Of a DNA stretch of 64,000 bases, positions 45,537 to 55,147 are shown piece after piece (position 1 is the stretch's first letter; every line of letters starts with the position of its first letter). The notes below the pieces were generated by a model, which made no database searches, had not been told where the DNA came from, and saw only the letters and a list, made by a program, of their open reading frames with translations. Made by a program: the position numbers and the translations under genes. The stretch is from Lysobacterales bacterium PRO7. Its GTDB lineage: Bacteria; Pseudomonadota; Gammaproteobacteria; Xanthomonadales; Rhodanobacteraceae. The stretch is from positions 220,760 to 284,759 of the forward strand of contig QWHH01000001.1 of assembly GCA_021404785.1 (NCBI GenBank), written 5' to 3'.

Positions 45537-46240
45537 GCGAGCCGATCATCGAATTACAGAACGTCGGCGTCGCGTTCAGCGCACAGTTGCGCATGGGCGC
45601 GCCGCGGTTCTGGGCCCTGGAAGACGTAAGCCTGAGCTTGCCGCGTGGCGCGCGACTGGGTGTGGTCGGGCGCAATGGCGCCGGCAAGAGCACGCTGTTG
45701 CGCGTGCTTGCCGGCATCCTCGCGCCGGATCGCGGCAAGATCCGGGCCGTGCGCGTGAGCTGCCAACTGCTCTCGCTCGCGCTCGGCTTCGTGCCCTACC
45801 TGTCCGGTCGCGACAACGCGATTCTTTCCGGCTTGATGCTGGGATTGCGCCGGCGCGAGATCGAACGCCGCCTGCCGGCGATTCTCGAATTCTCCGAACT
45901 GGGCGATTTCTTCGAGCAGCCGGTGTCGAGCTATTCCACCGGCATGTTCACGCGCCTGGGATTTTCCGTGGCCATGCAGGTCGAACCGGACGTGTTGCTG
46001 ATCGACGAAGTGCTTTCGGTCGGCGACACCGAATTCCAGAAGAAGTCCGGCGACGCATTGCGCGAACGCATCCACAACGGCACCACGGTCGTGTTCGTGT
46101 CGCACCTGGATGCGCTCATCAAGCAGGTCTGCGACTGTGCGGTGTGGATCGAGCACGGCCGCAGCGTGATGCAGGGCCCGGTCGACGCCGTACTTGCCGC
46201 GTATCACGCTGCCGCGCCGGTGGCCATCGCCGCGCAATGA
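45533..46240 (+). CDS. wzt: ABC polysaccharide exporter ATPase (Wzt/KpsT-like)
   Basis: Encodes 235 residues. Walker A GRNGAGKST (46-54), the exporter-type signature SSYSTGMFTRLGFSVA and Walker B DVLLIDEVLSVGD are present. There is no C-terminal carbohydrate-binding domain, so it resembles the short KpsT/TagH type, which does not check the glycan end. It overlaps wzm and the next gene by ATGA junctions. Confidence 0.9.
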   Translation: MSEPIIELQNVGVAFSAQLRMGAPRFWALEDVSLSLPRGARLGVVGRNGAGKSTLLRVLAGILAPDRGKIRAVRVSCQLLSLALGFVPYLSGRDNAILSGLMLGLRRREIERRLPAILEFSELGDFFEQPVSSYSTGMFTRLGFSVAMQVEPDVLLIDEVLSVGDTEFQKKSGDALRERIHNGTTVVFVSHLDALIKQVCDCAVWIEHGRSVMQGPVDAVLAAYHAAAPVAIAAQ

Positions 46241-47646
46241 ACGTACAGGGACGCTGGCTGGATTGGGACGGTCGTGTCCTGCGCCTGCATGCGGATGCAG
46301 CATGCGAGCTGCATCTGGATGGCGCTTTCTTCGAGCCGGTCGTGGCAGGCGACTTCACCCGCGAATTCGCGTTTTCGCCGAACGGTGGCAATGCACTGGA
46401 ATTTGCACTGCGACATTCCGGCGGAACCGGTCTGGCGCAGCGCTGGCGCGTGCGCTTCGGCGAGCCGGCGCAAATTGGCGTCGATGCGTGGCAGGGCGAG
46501 ACGCGTGTTTTGCAGGCACTCGTGGATTTGCCGCTGCCCGCGCCGGAAATGCTGCGCGCAGCGCCGCCGGCTGCGGTCGTTGTCCCAATTTATAATTCGC
46601 CGCAATGTGTACAACGTTGCATCGCGGCGTTGCTGCGGCATACGCCGACGGCGCGGCGCAAGATCCTGATCGACGACGCAAGCACTGATCCGGCCATTGG
46701 CGAAATCCTGCGTGCGTATTCGGGCCGTCCGGATATCCTGATCCGGCGCAACGAACGCAACCTCGGCTACACCGCGAGCTGCAATCTCGGCATCGAGTTG
46801 GCTGGCAATACGGATGTGGTCTTGTTGAACAGCGATACCCAGGTCGGCCCGCGCTGGCTCGAACGCCTGCGCCTGAGCGCGTATTCGGATGCGCACATCG
46901 GCACCGTCACCGCAGTTTCCGACAATGCCGGTGCATTCAGCGTGCCCGAGCTGGAAAAGTACTGTCCGATTCCCGCACGCTGGACGCTGGAGCAAACCCA
47001 GCGCGCGTTGTTGCAACAATGCGGTGGCTGCCTGCCGGTGCTGCCGACCGGCAACGGGTTTTGCATGTACGTCAAGCGCGAGCTGTTCGCGTGCATTGGC
47101 GTGCTCGATGCGCAGGCATTCCCCGCCGGCTACGGCGAGGAAAACGATTTGTGCCAGCGCGCCGAACGCGCAGGATTCCGTCACGTCATCGCCGGCGACG
47201 TGCTGGTGCAGCACGAGCGCAGCGCCAGCTTTGGCGACGAGCGTCGCGTTGCGCTCGGCGCACAAGGCATGGCCGTGCTGCGCGAGCGTTACCCGGATTA
47301 CGAGGCGAACGTCGGTGCGACGCTGTGGAGTTTCGAACGTCGTGTACTCGACTGGCGAGTGCGTCGTTTGTACGCGGGAACCGACGGCAATTACGCCGCG
47401 CATCCGCCACGGCCGCGCATCGTCATGGATGCGGCGGCTGCCGCGTTCGACGATCGCCTCGTTGAGCGGTTGAGTCCCGATGCCAGCGACACGATGGCGT
47501 TACGGGCGTGGCTGGTGCATCACGCGATCGAGGCCGTGCAGACCACGAATCCGGCCCTGGCACGAGCCGCTGTGAACATTGGCGTCCCGGCGCTCGACGC
47601 GACTGGAATGGCACGTTGGGTTGCCAATCCGCAGCCGCTTGCCTAG
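46237..47646 (+). CDS. Glycosyltransferase family 2 with extra N-terminal domain
   Basis: Encodes 469 residues. An all-beta N-terminal region of about 110 residues precedes a GT-A domain (about 112-370). It contains VVVPIYNS, DDAST (DDxSxD variant), NLGYTASCNLG and the DXD-like NSDTQV. The C-terminal ED-containing acceptor motif GEENDLCQRA is visible. A 100-residue tail follows. Sugar specificity is unknown. Its start overlaps the wzt stop (ATGA). Confidence 0.85.
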   Translation: MNVQGRWLDWDGRVLRLHADAACELHLDGAFFEPVVAGDFTREFAFSPNGGNALEFALRHSGGTGLAQRWRVRFGEPAQIGVDAWQGETRVLQALVDLPLPAPEMLRAAPPAAVVVPIYNSPQCVQRCIAALLRHTPTARRKILIDDASTDPAIGEILRAYSGRPDILIRRNERNLGYTASCNLGIELAGNTDVVLLNSDTQVGPRWLERLRLSAYSDAHIGTVTAVSDNAGAFSVPELEKYCPIPARWTLEQTQRALLQQCGGCLPVLPTGNGFCMYVKRELFACIGVLDAQAFPAGYGEENDLCQRAERAGFRHVIAGDVLVQHERSASFGDERRVALGAQGMAVLRERYPDYEANVGATLWSFERRVLDWRVRRLYAGTDGNYAAHPPRPRIVMDAAAAAFDDRLVERLSPDASDTMALRAWLVHHAIEAVQTTNPALARAAVNIGVPALDATGMARWVANPQPLA

Positions 47647-47647
47647 C

Positions 47648-50407
47648 ATGCGGCGTTTGCTGCCGGTTTCGCCGATGTTTCGTTCCCTTGATACTTTCCG
47701 CCGCCGCGCGTGTGGCGTCATCCTTGCGCTGGCGCCGCTGAGCGCACTGGCGTGCTCCGGCCGCGTGCATATCGAAGTGAAGGATTCGGGCGTTTACGCG
47801 CTCGATTACGCCGCCATTGTCGCCGCGCAACCGAATCTGTCGGATTGCCGCGCGGTCGAGTTGGCACTGTGGCACAAGGACACCGAAGTGCCGATCCGTG
47901 TGCTCGGCGCGAAGGACGGGAAGTTCGCCACGGGTGCCAGCATACAGTGGCTGGGGCAGATGCTGCACGGACCGGAGAGCTGGTTCGACGGGTATTCCAG
48001 CGTCAACGCCTACCAGCTCGGCGCCGCGCCCGGCGCGCATGCGCGCTTGAAGGAAATTCCCGCGGCCGGTCCCGGCGCGGCGGCAGCATTGCGCCGGCGA
48101 GTGCATTTCGAACAGGAAAATCTCATGCTGCGGCTGGGCAGCAACGAGATGAAGCCGTTCGAAGAGCCAGACGTGTGGCAATGGGCCAAGCTTACGCCAA
48201 TCGATCCCAAGCCCTTTGAATTCGGATTCGATTTGCCGGACTTCGATGCGCGCGGCAAGGCCGCGACGCTGCGCCTGGACCTGCGTGGCGTATCGGTGAT
48301 CGGCGTCCAGCCTGATCCGAAACGGCATGTGTCCGATCACACGATCCAGGTGCGCCTGAACGGCAAGCTGTTGCAGACCCTGGATTGGGACGGGCGGCAG
48401 GAAATCCGTCGCGATCTGGGCGTGCCGGCGGGACTGCTGCGCGAGCAGGCGAACAAACTGGAGTTGCAAGTGGTACGGCGGCCGCTGTCGGGCAATCCCG
48501 ACGGGTTTATCGTCGACGTCGTGATGTTGAATTGGCTGGAAGCCGATTACGCGATCCGCGGCGAGTTTGGCGGCGACGCCTCTGCGTTTTCAGCGAGCAG
48601 TGACGCTACGATTCAATTCGCGTCTACGGTGTCAGGCGCGCCGGAGCTGTTCGGCAGCGACGGCAGCGTGCGTGCCGCCACGCAGATCGGCAAGGACCGG
48701 TGGCGCGCCGCCAGCGCGCCGGCGAATGTCGAGTTGTATCCCGTGTTCGGCGGCAAGGCGCATGCGCCGACGCTGGTGCGCGCGGTCGCCAGCAAGCAAG
48801 TTCGCGAAGCGGATCCCGGCTACGCCGATTCTGGATATGATTATCTGATCGTCGCGCATCCTTCGCTGCTCGCTGGCATCCAGCCGCTGGCCGCGTATCA
48901 TCGCGCCCACGGCCTGCGTGTTGACGTGGTCGACGTCGACGATATCTACGACCAGTTCAATGGCGGCATCGCGCATCCATCCGCGATCCGTGATTTCGTT
49001 GCCTGGGGCCGTTCGCATTGGACACTGAAACCGCGGTTTCTCCTGCTCGTGGGCGACGCCAGCAGCGCCATTCACCACGATGCGCGCAACGGCGCGCTCA
49101 GCGGCGCGTCGTACCTGCTTACGCCGCAGCCGCCAGCGGGCGAAGTACTCAATGGACAGGGTTTTGCGGGAATGGTGACGTCGGCCTATGCCGATCCGGC
49201 GCTGCGCGCGCGCAACCTGATCCCGACCTGGCAATTCCCCACCGCCGAAGGCCAGGGCGCAAGCGACAACGCGTATGGCGATCCGAAACCCGGCGATTTC
49301 CATCCGCGCGTGGCGGTCGGGCGCTTCCCGGTCGTCAACCCGGCCGAGCTCAAGGGCATTGTCGACAAGACGATCGCCTATCAACTCAAGCCGGCACGCG
49401 GAACCTGGCGTCGCGACATCACTTTCATCAGCACCAGCGAAGTAGCCTCGTTCAAGCAGGAGTCCGACAAGCTGGCATCGGAGTTGAATGCCAGAGGCTT
49501 CGTCTCGCGCAGCATCTACACCGATTTCAACGACACCAATCGCGAGCATTACGAACAGGCGCGCAGCGCGCTGCGCAAGGACATGGACAAGGGCAGCCTG
49601 CTGGTGCACTTTCTCGGCCACGGCGGTTCGTACATCTGGCGCGTCGGGCCGATGGGCGACCTGTTTTCGCTCGAGGACGTCAGCGCCCTGACCAATGCCG
49701 GACGCTATCCGATGGTGCTGGCGATGACGTGTTTTTCCGCGCCGTTCGACAATCCCAGCGACGATTCGATCGGCGTGCGCTTCCTGCGCGAGGCCGACAA
49801 GGGCGCGGTCGCCGTGTTTGCTGCATCATGGAAGAACTCGCCCAACCCGGCCTACTCGAAATGGCTGATCGACGAACTGCTCAAGCCCGGGAACCGCATT
49901 GGCAGCGCAATCGTCACCGCCAAGGCGCACATCGCGGATCGCGATTTCGTCGAAACCTACAACCTGCTTGGTGATCCCGCATTGATCCTGGACCGGCCGC
50001 AAGGCCCGTTGCAGATGAATGTAGACCGTTCGCGCTGGAACACGCAGGTACTGGTGCGTATACCCGCTTCCGATTTCGGTGGCGATGTCAGTGTCGACTG
50101 GATCGACAAGGACGGTGGTATCGTGGCCTCGCACCACTATCAGGCGCGTGATCGCCAGTTCGCACTGAACCTCGTGCCCGGGTCGGTTCGCGCCAACGTG
50201 TACGTGGCGGACGGGCGCAATGGATTCACCGCTGCGGGCAGCGTGAGCCTGCTGGCGCCGCCTGCGCCGCCGCCAAAGTCCAAGGCGCAATTGTCGCCGG
50301 CGCCGCCGCGCGTGCGCCGGCCATTGCCGCCCGCGCCGGATCGCATCAGTGCATCCGATTTCGACGAACCGGCTTCCGCACCCGTGTCAGCGCAATCGAA
50401 ACCGTGA
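47648..50407 (+). CDS. Gingipain-type C25 family cysteine peptidase
   Basis: Encodes 919 residues from ATG 47648 (47675 is an alternative, which gives the cleaner signal peptide). A beta-rich N-terminal half (about 35-400) precedes the C25 domain (about 410-760), with catalytic His658 in HFLGHGGSYIW and Cys695 in AMTCFSAPF. The 37-residue spacing is close to that of gingipains. An Ig-like domain (about 780-865) and a Pro-rich tail close the protein. No T9SS-type C-terminal domain is present. It lies between two glycosyltransferases of the polysaccharide locus, so a role in attaching or trimming surface proteins is plausible but unproven. Confidence 0.85.
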   Translation: MRRLLPVSPMFRSLDTFRRRACGVILALAPLSALACSGRVHIEVKDSGVYALDYAAIVAAQPNLSDCRAVELALWHKDTEVPIRVLGAKDGKFATGASIQWLGQMLHGPESWFDGYSSVNAYQLGAAPGAHARLKEIPAAGPGAAAALRRRVHFEQENLMLRLGSNEMKPFEEPDVWQWAKLTPIDPKPFEFGFDLPDFDARGKAATLRLDLRGVSVIGVQPDPKRHVSDHTIQVRLNGKLLQTLDWDGRQEIRRDLGVPAGLLREQANKLELQVVRRPLSGNPDGFIVDVVMLNWLEADYAIRGEFGGDASAFSASSDATIQFASTVSGAPELFGSDGSVRAATQIGKDRWRAASAPANVELYPVFGGKAHAPTLVRAVASKQVREADPGYADSGYDYLIVAHPSLLAGIQPLAAYHRAHGLRVDVVDVDDIYDQFNGGIAHPSAIRDFVAWGRSHWTLKPRFLLLVGDASSAIHHDARNGALSGASYLLTPQPPAGEVLNGQGFAGMVTSAYADPALRARNLIPTWQFPTAEGQGASDNAYGDPKPGDFHPRVAVGRFPVVNPAELKGIVDKTIAYQLKPARGTWRRDITFISTSEVASFKQESDKLASELNARGFVSRSIYTDFNDTNREHYEQARSALRKDMDKGSLLVHFLGHGGSYIWRVGPMGDLFSLEDVSALTNAGRYPMVLAMTCFSAPFDNPSDDSIGVRFLREADKGAVAVFAASWKNSPNPAYSKWLIDELLKPGNRIGSAIVTAKAHIADRDFVETYNLLGDPALILDRPQGPLQMNVDRSRWNTQVLVRIPASDFGGDVSVDWIDKDGGIVASHHYQARDRQFALNLVPGSVRANVYVADGRNGFTAAGSVSLLAPPAPPPKSKAQLSPAPPRVRRPLPPAPDRISASDFDEPASAPVSAQSKP

Positions 50408-50414
50408 TCACGCA

Positions 50415-51383
50415 ATGACCGACACTCGCCGATACCGACGCGCGTATGTGGTCGGCGCTTATCTGCCGAACGGCGGTACGCGCATGGCCTACGCGCTGGG
50501 TTGCATCCTCGAACGCGACTTCGGCATTCCCGCCGTGGCGGTGCAAATCGCCGGCGAAGCACCGCGGCACGGCATTCATGCCTGCGACCTGCGCATGCCG
50601 CAGATTGGCCTGGCCCAAATGGAGGCCGAGATTGGCGACGACGACATCCTCATCGCCAATCCGAGTTTTTCCCCGCATCAATTCGGCCTGCGCCTGCCCG
50701 GATTCAAGCTGTGTTACGTGCAGGGATTCAACACGTTTGGCCTGCTCGATCAGCGTTTCCAGCATTACGTCGCCGCCAGCGATTTCGTCTGCGGATTCCT
50801 GCGCGACGTTTATGGATTGCACGCGCGCACGATCGCGCCGTACATCGAACTGGAAGCCTTGCCTCCTGCCATGGCGTGGGAAGATCGCCCGCCGCTGCGC
50901 CTGTTGCCGTATCGCAAGGGTCTGCCGGAAGTCTGGGATGCGTCGTTCGCGCGCCTGCGGGAAATCGTGGGCCGGCGGGCGCCGGAAATCGAATTCGCCG
51001 AACCGCTCGCCGGCGGCGCTTTGCCGCAGAAGGAGTTGTTCGCGCACATGGCAGAAGTACGCTACCTGCTCACCCTGTCGGCGGCCGAAGGATTCGGACT
51101 GGTGCCGCTGGAGGCGATGGCGCTGGGTACGTTGGTGGTGGGTTACGACGGTTACGGCGGCAGGCATTACATGCAGCCTGGCGAGAATTGTCTGGTCGCG
51201 CCGTATCCGCAAATCGAACGCATCGCCGACATGCTGGTCGCAGTCGTGAATGATCCCGCAGGCGGTGCCACGCTGGCTGCGAACGGGCGACACACCGCGC
51301 AGGCGTATTCATTCGCGGCATTCCGCAGTGCCTGGTGTGAGGAATTGAGCCGTAGCCTCGGCATTGAGCCGGTTGCAAACTGA
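50415..51383 (+). CDS. Glycosyltransferase (GT4/GT-B C-terminal domain)
   Basis: Encodes 322 residues from ATG 50415, eight bases after the peptidase stop. The C-terminal Rossmann domain has the retaining GT4 pattern SAAEGFGLVPLEAMALGTLVVG, with the ExxxxxxxE glutamates binding the nucleotide sugar. The N-terminal domain is short and starts with a GGTRMAYALG loop. Sugar and acceptor are unknown. Confidence 0.82.
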   Translation: MTDTRRYRRAYVVGAYLPNGGTRMAYALGCILERDFGIPAVAVQIAGEAPRHGIHACDLRMPQIGLAQMEAEIGDDDILIANPSFSPHQFGLRLPGFKLCYVQGFNTFGLLDQRFQHYVAASDFVCGFLRDVYGLHARTIAPYIELEALPPAMAWEDRPPLRLLPYRKGLPEVWDASFARLREIVGRRAPEIEFAEPLAGGALPQKELFAHMAEVRYLLTLSAAEGFGLVPLEAMALGTLVVGYDGYGGRHYMQPGENCLVAPYPQIERIADMLVAVVNDPAGGATLAANGRHTAQAYSFAAFRSAWCEELSRSLGIEPVAN

Positions 51384-51391
51384 GTCCTCCA

Positions 51392-52189
51392 ATGGATGTC
51401 ATCGTTACCGGCATTCCGCGCAGTGGCACGACGCTGACCTGCGCGCTGATCGACAGCCTGGGCGATTCCGTGTGCTTGAGCGAGCCGCCATGGCAAGAGG
51501 ACTGGCCACGCCAGATGCCCGATGCACGCAGCTATGTGGATCGCCTGTGTGGCGATTTCGTCGAGACAAGAAAGATTCTGCTGGCGGGTGGTTCCGTCGA
51601 GGACCGTCGCCACATCGATGGAAGCGCCATCACCGACTATCACACAAACGCAACCGGGCGTGAAAGCAGGGACGTCTCCGCAGCCGTATCCTTTTCGCGC
51701 CAGGGCTTGAGTGCCGATTTTCTGCTCGGCATGAAGCACAACGCGCACTTCAGCTGCGTCCTCGACGATTTGGTCGAATGCGGTCGCTTCAGGATTGTCG
51801 CGGTGGTGCGTCATCCACTTGCCGTGATCCGGTCGTGGCGAGCCCTTGACCTGCCCATCAGCCGCGGCCGGTTGCCGGCAGGAGAGCGCTTCTGGCCGGA
51901 GCTGGCCGCCATAACCGCATCGACAAATGACGTACTGCTTCGGCAGGTGCGCATCTATGAATTGTTTTGCGCCCGTTATGCGCGGCTGGCGGATCGGATT
52001 ACGCTATTACGCTACGAGAACATCGTCGCCGATCCCGGCCTCGTGGCCCGCGGATTTGCAAAACATCCGGTGCGGGCCATTTCGGTGCGTGCTGTCGCGA
52101 CCACCGCTCAGGATGCGGACGCAGGCCTCATCGCGGCACGGTTGCGAGATCTTGCGCCGTGCGCCTGCACGTTTTATCCGGATATCTGA
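51392..52189 (+). CDS. Sulfotransferase-family protein
   Basis: Encodes 265 residues. It has the PAPS-binding P-loop GIPRSGTT (7-14) and the 3'-phosphate-binding segment VVAVVRHPLAVIRSW. If active it would add sulfate to the exported glycan. A catalytic base is not obvious, and some family members are kinases or unrelated P-loop enzymes. Last gene of the polysaccharide locus, eight bases after the GT4 gene. Confidence 0.75.
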   Translation: MDVIVTGIPRSGTTLTCALIDSLGDSVCLSEPPWQEDWPRQMPDARSYVDRLCGDFVETRKILLAGGSVEDRRHIDGSAITDYHTNATGRESRDVSAAVSFSRQGLSADFLLGMKHNAHFSCVLDDLVECGRFRIVAVVRHPLAVIRSWRALDLPISRGRLPAGERFWPELAAITASTNDVLLRQVRIYELFCARYARLADRITLLRYENIVADPGLVARGFAKHPVRAISVRAVATTAQDADAGLIAARLRDLAPCACTFYPDI

Positions 52190-52196
52190 TCCGGCG

Positions 52197-52544
52197 TTAT
52201 TTCATCACGCCCGGCAGCAAAGACTGCCAGCGCGTGGCCTCGCCTTTCTTGTGCGTTGCGCCGGGCGCATGCGCGGGCTTGCGCGCGGTGACGGGCTCGG
52301 CGCTAGGCTGCCGGCGTGTGCGGCTCGACGCGGTGGAATCGGCAGTGGCCAAGGATTCACGTGTCGCTTCATCGTCACTGGCATCGTCCGGTTCGGCCAT
52401 CGATGCACCGCTGCCGGAAGCCGAGGCCGCCGCCGTGTTGGCCGCGAGCAGGTTGCCTTCGCCACCGATGGACATCGGGTCGGCAAAGGCGACAAGCGGT
52501 GCAATGCCCAGGATCAGGGCGGCGATGACGGCGGATTTGATCAT
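52197..52544 (-). CDS. Small secreted hypothetical protein
   Basis: Encodes 115 residues with a signal peptide (1-21, ending VAFA). The remainder is low-complexity, rich in Ala, Ser, Asp and Thr, with a basic C-terminal part (THKKGEATRWQSLLPGVMK). No family recognised. It is convergent with the sulfotransferase gene and divergent from birA. Confidence 0.55.
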   Translation of the reverse strand: MIKSAVIAALILGIAPLVAFADPMSIGGEGNLLAANTAAASASGSGASMAEPDDASDDEATRESLATADSTASSRTRRQPSAEPVTARKPAHAPGATHKKGEATRWQSLLPGVMK

Positions 52545-52673
52545 GGGTGGATCCCCGGATCAGCGGAATGTCACGCAGGCGAGGGCGCATCCTCGCACGT
52601 TCCCCGGGGGGCGCGCCAGTGACTGCTGCGGACGCGGCTGCAGCAAGGGTTGGGGTGCCGTTAAACTGCACGC

Positions 52674-53645
52674 ATGAGCATTGATCCTGCCGCCCTGTTA
52701 TGCGCCTTGCGCGCCGATCGCGCCGTATCCGGCAGTGATCTGGCGGCGCGCCTGGGAGTGACGCGTGCGGCGGTGTGGAAGCAGATTCGCGGCCTGCGCG
52801 CGAGCGGCGCGCCGGTGCAGGCGGTGGCGGGGAGGGGTTACAAGCTGGCCTGGCCGTTCGAGGCGCTGGATGCGCGTGCGATCCGCGCGAAGCTCGATCC
52901 TGCATTGCGCAAGAGGCTGCGCAACATGGCCGTGCATTGGCGCATCGATTCGACGAATACGCAATTGCTGCGCAACGCCGCCGCCGGCGCGCCCGTGTTG
53001 TCGATCTGCCTCGCCGAGATGCAGAGCGCCGGTCGCGGCCGGCGCGGCCGCGCCTGGATTTCGCCGCTCGGGGCAAATGTATACTTTTCCTTGCTGCAGC
53101 GCTGCGCCGGCGGCATGGGTACCTTGTCCGGATTGAGCCTGGTTGCCGGCGTTGCGCTGGCGCAGGCGTTGGAGGATTGCGGCGCCACCGGCATCGGCCT
53201 GAAGTGGCCGAACGACGTGATCGTGGATGGCCGCAAGCTGGCCGGCATCCTGGTCGAGGCGGGCGGCGAATTCCTCGGGCCCTGTTTTGCCGTGATCGGC
53301 ATCGGCATCAACCTGCGCCTACCGGATGGTGTCGATACCGGCCAGCCCGCAACGGACCTGGCGCGCATCTGCGCCGAATTGCCGTCGCGCAATTTCGTTG
53401 TTGCGCGCGTGGCGGCACGCCTTGTCGAAGCGCTCGATTGCTTCGAAACCGACGGCTTCGGCGCGTTCGCGCAAGCTTATGCGGCACGCGATGCGCTTGT
53501 TGGCCGGCCGGTTCGCGTGCACGCGGCGCAAGGCGTGCGCGACGGCATCGCCGACGGCGTCGACGCGCGTGGCGCGCTGCGCGTTCGCCATGGCGCGACG
53601 CTCGCGACATACGACAGCGCCGATGTATCGGTGCGCGCGGCATGA
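52674..53645 (+). CDS. birA: Bifunctional biotin-protein ligase / biotin operon repressor BirA
   Basis: Encodes 323 residues. The N-terminal winged helix (about 1-60, LAARLGVTRAAVWKQIRGL) indicates a DNA-binding repressor. The ligase core has GRGRRGR (120-126), which clamps biotinyl-AMP, and the catalytic Lys177 in LKWPNDV. A small C-terminal SH3-like domain is present. It activates biotin and loads it on the acetyl-CoA carboxylase carrier protein. Its stop overlaps coaX (ATGA). Confidence 0.94.
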   Translation: MSIDPAALLCALRADRAVSGSDLAARLGVTRAAVWKQIRGLRASGAPVQAVAGRGYKLAWPFEALDARAIRAKLDPALRKRLRNMAVHWRIDSTNTQLLRNAAAGAPVLSICLAEMQSAGRGRRGRAWISPLGANVYFSLLQRCAGGMGTLSGLSLVAGVALAQALEDCGATGIGLKWPNDVIVDGRKLAGILVEAGGEFLGPCFAVIGIGINLRLPDGVDTGQPATDLARICAELPSRNFVVARVAARLVEALDCFETDGFGAFAQAYAARDALVGRPVRVHAAQGVRDGIADGVDARGALRVRHGATLATYDSADVSVRAA

Positions 53646-54373
53646 AACTGCTCATCGACGCCGGCAATACGCGCCTGAAATGGGCGTGGTGGGATGGCGT
53701 CGCGTTTGATCGCGTATCCGCAGCACCAAATGCCGGTCTGAATTTTGCCGCATTGTGGAAAAATGGACAATCCGCCGATGCGGTCTGGGTCGCCTCGGTG
53801 GCATCCGCCGCGTCGAATGCGGCGCTTGCGGCCGCCGCGCGCGAACGCTTTGGCGTCGAACCCGTGTTCGTCGCGACGCGCGCGCAGGCTTGTGGCGTGC
53901 GCGTCGCTTACGCGCAGCCGACCGATCTTGGCGTCGACCGCTTTCTCGGCATGATTGCCGCGCACGCATCGGTGCAAGGCCCCGTGGTGGTCGCGAGCTG
54001 CGGCACGGCGCTGACCCTGGACGCGCTTGCCGCCGATGGCACGCACCTGGGCGGCCTCATCGCCGCTGGTCCGCGGCTGGCGCAGGACGCCTTGCGCATA
54101 GGCACCGCACGCCTGACCGATGTGCCTGTGGGCCGCATCGTGGAAATCGCGGACAACACCGTCGATGCGATCGAATCCGGGGCATGGCTTTCCGCAGCGG
54201 CCCTGGTCGAACGCTTTCGCGAACGGGTCGCGCCGCGATTGGGTGGCGACACGGCGCTGATCCTGACTGGCGGCGGTGCGTCGGAACTATCGCCATTGCT
54301 CGCTTCACCGCATCGCATCGATGCCGAACTCGTGCTGCGCGGCCTGGCAATGCTGGCAGACGCGCGGGATTGA
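53642..54373 (+). CDS. coaX: Type III pantothenate kinase
   Basis: Encodes 243 residues. The ASKHA-fold motifs are DAGNTRLKW near the start, GVDRFLGMIAA, and SCGTALTLDAL with the following GGLIAAGPRLAQDAL. It phosphorylates pantothenate at the first step of coenzyme A synthesis. birA-coaX-SPOR is a common order in Xanthomonadales. Confidence 0.94.
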   Translation: MKLLIDAGNTRLKWAWWDGVAFDRVSAAPNAGLNFAALWKNGQSADAVWVASVASAASNAALAAAARERFGVEPVFVATRAQACGVRVAYAQPTDLGVDRFLGMIAAHASVQGPVVVASCGTALTLDALAADGTHLGGLIAAGPRLAQDALRIGTARLTDVPVGRIVEIADNTVDAIESGAWLSAAALVERFRERVAPRLGGDTALILTGGGASELSPLLASPHRIDAELVLRGLAMLADARD

Positions 54374-54444
54374 GCGCACGCAGACCTTGCCTCGGCTAGA
54401 ATCCCGCGCTGCGAGGCAGCGAGGGCGCTGCCGCTGGAATCCCG

Positions 54445-55113
54445 ATGCTGGTTCGTTTGCTGTTCTTGCTCTTGCTCGCGCTTAACATCGGCGTCGCGGC
54501 GTGGCTGTTCTTCGCGCCGCAGCCGCAGGCGCGCGCGTTCGCGCCGACGGATCCCGGCGTGGCCGAATTGACGTTGCTGTCCGAGCGTGACCGTGGCAGC
54601 GATGCCAGTGCTGCGGAACTGGCCAGTGCGCCGGAGGCCGCCGCCGACCTGCGCAACGACACCTGCGTGAGCATCGGTCCGTTCCCGACCCAGGCCGACA
54701 TGCGCGGCGCGCTCAATTCGCTCACGCCGCTGGTGCCGCGCATCCAGTACCGCGACGCGCACACCACCGAGACACGCGGCTTCTGGGTGTTCCTGCCGGC
54801 GCAGCCGAGCCGGGAAAAGGCGCTGGCGCTGGCGCGTGCGCTGTCGTCCAAGGGCGTGCGCGACTATTACGTCGTCACCGCGGGCGACCAGCAGAACACG
54901 ATTTCGCTCGGCCTGTTCCACGAACAGGCGAACGCGCAAAAGCGCCTGAACGAAATCGCGGCGCTAGGCTTCGCGCCGCAACTGATCGCGCGGACCGAAG
55001 ACCTGCCGGTGTACTGGGTGGATTTCGCCCAGAACGGTGCGCACCCGGTGGATTGGCGCAGCCATGTCAATTCCCAGCTCGATCTGCGCCAGCAATCGGT
55101 GACGTGCTTCTGA
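54445..55113 (+). CDS. SPOR-domain protein with N-terminal membrane anchor
   Basis: Encodes 222 residues. One membrane helix (about 4-23) places the rest in the periplasm. The C-terminal half (about 75-195) has a SPOR-like layout (CVSIGPFPTQADMRGALNSL ... GFWVFLP). SPOR domains bind peptide-stripped peptidoglycan at division sites. It is 71 bases after coaX and probably in the same operon. Confidence 0.78.
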   Translation: MLVRLLFLLLLALNIGVAAWLFFAPQPQARAFAPTDPGVAELTLLSERDRGSDASAAELASAPEAAADLRNDTCVSIGPFPTQADMRGALNSLTPLVPRIQYRDAHTTETRGFWVFLPAQPSREKALALARALSSKGVRDYYVVTAGDQQNTISLGLFHEQANAQKRLNEIAALGFAPQLIARTEDLPVYWVDFAQNGAHPVDWRSHVNSQLDLRQQSVTCF

Positions 55114-55147
55114 CCGACGCGCGAAATCGTGCGAAAATGCCGCCCGG

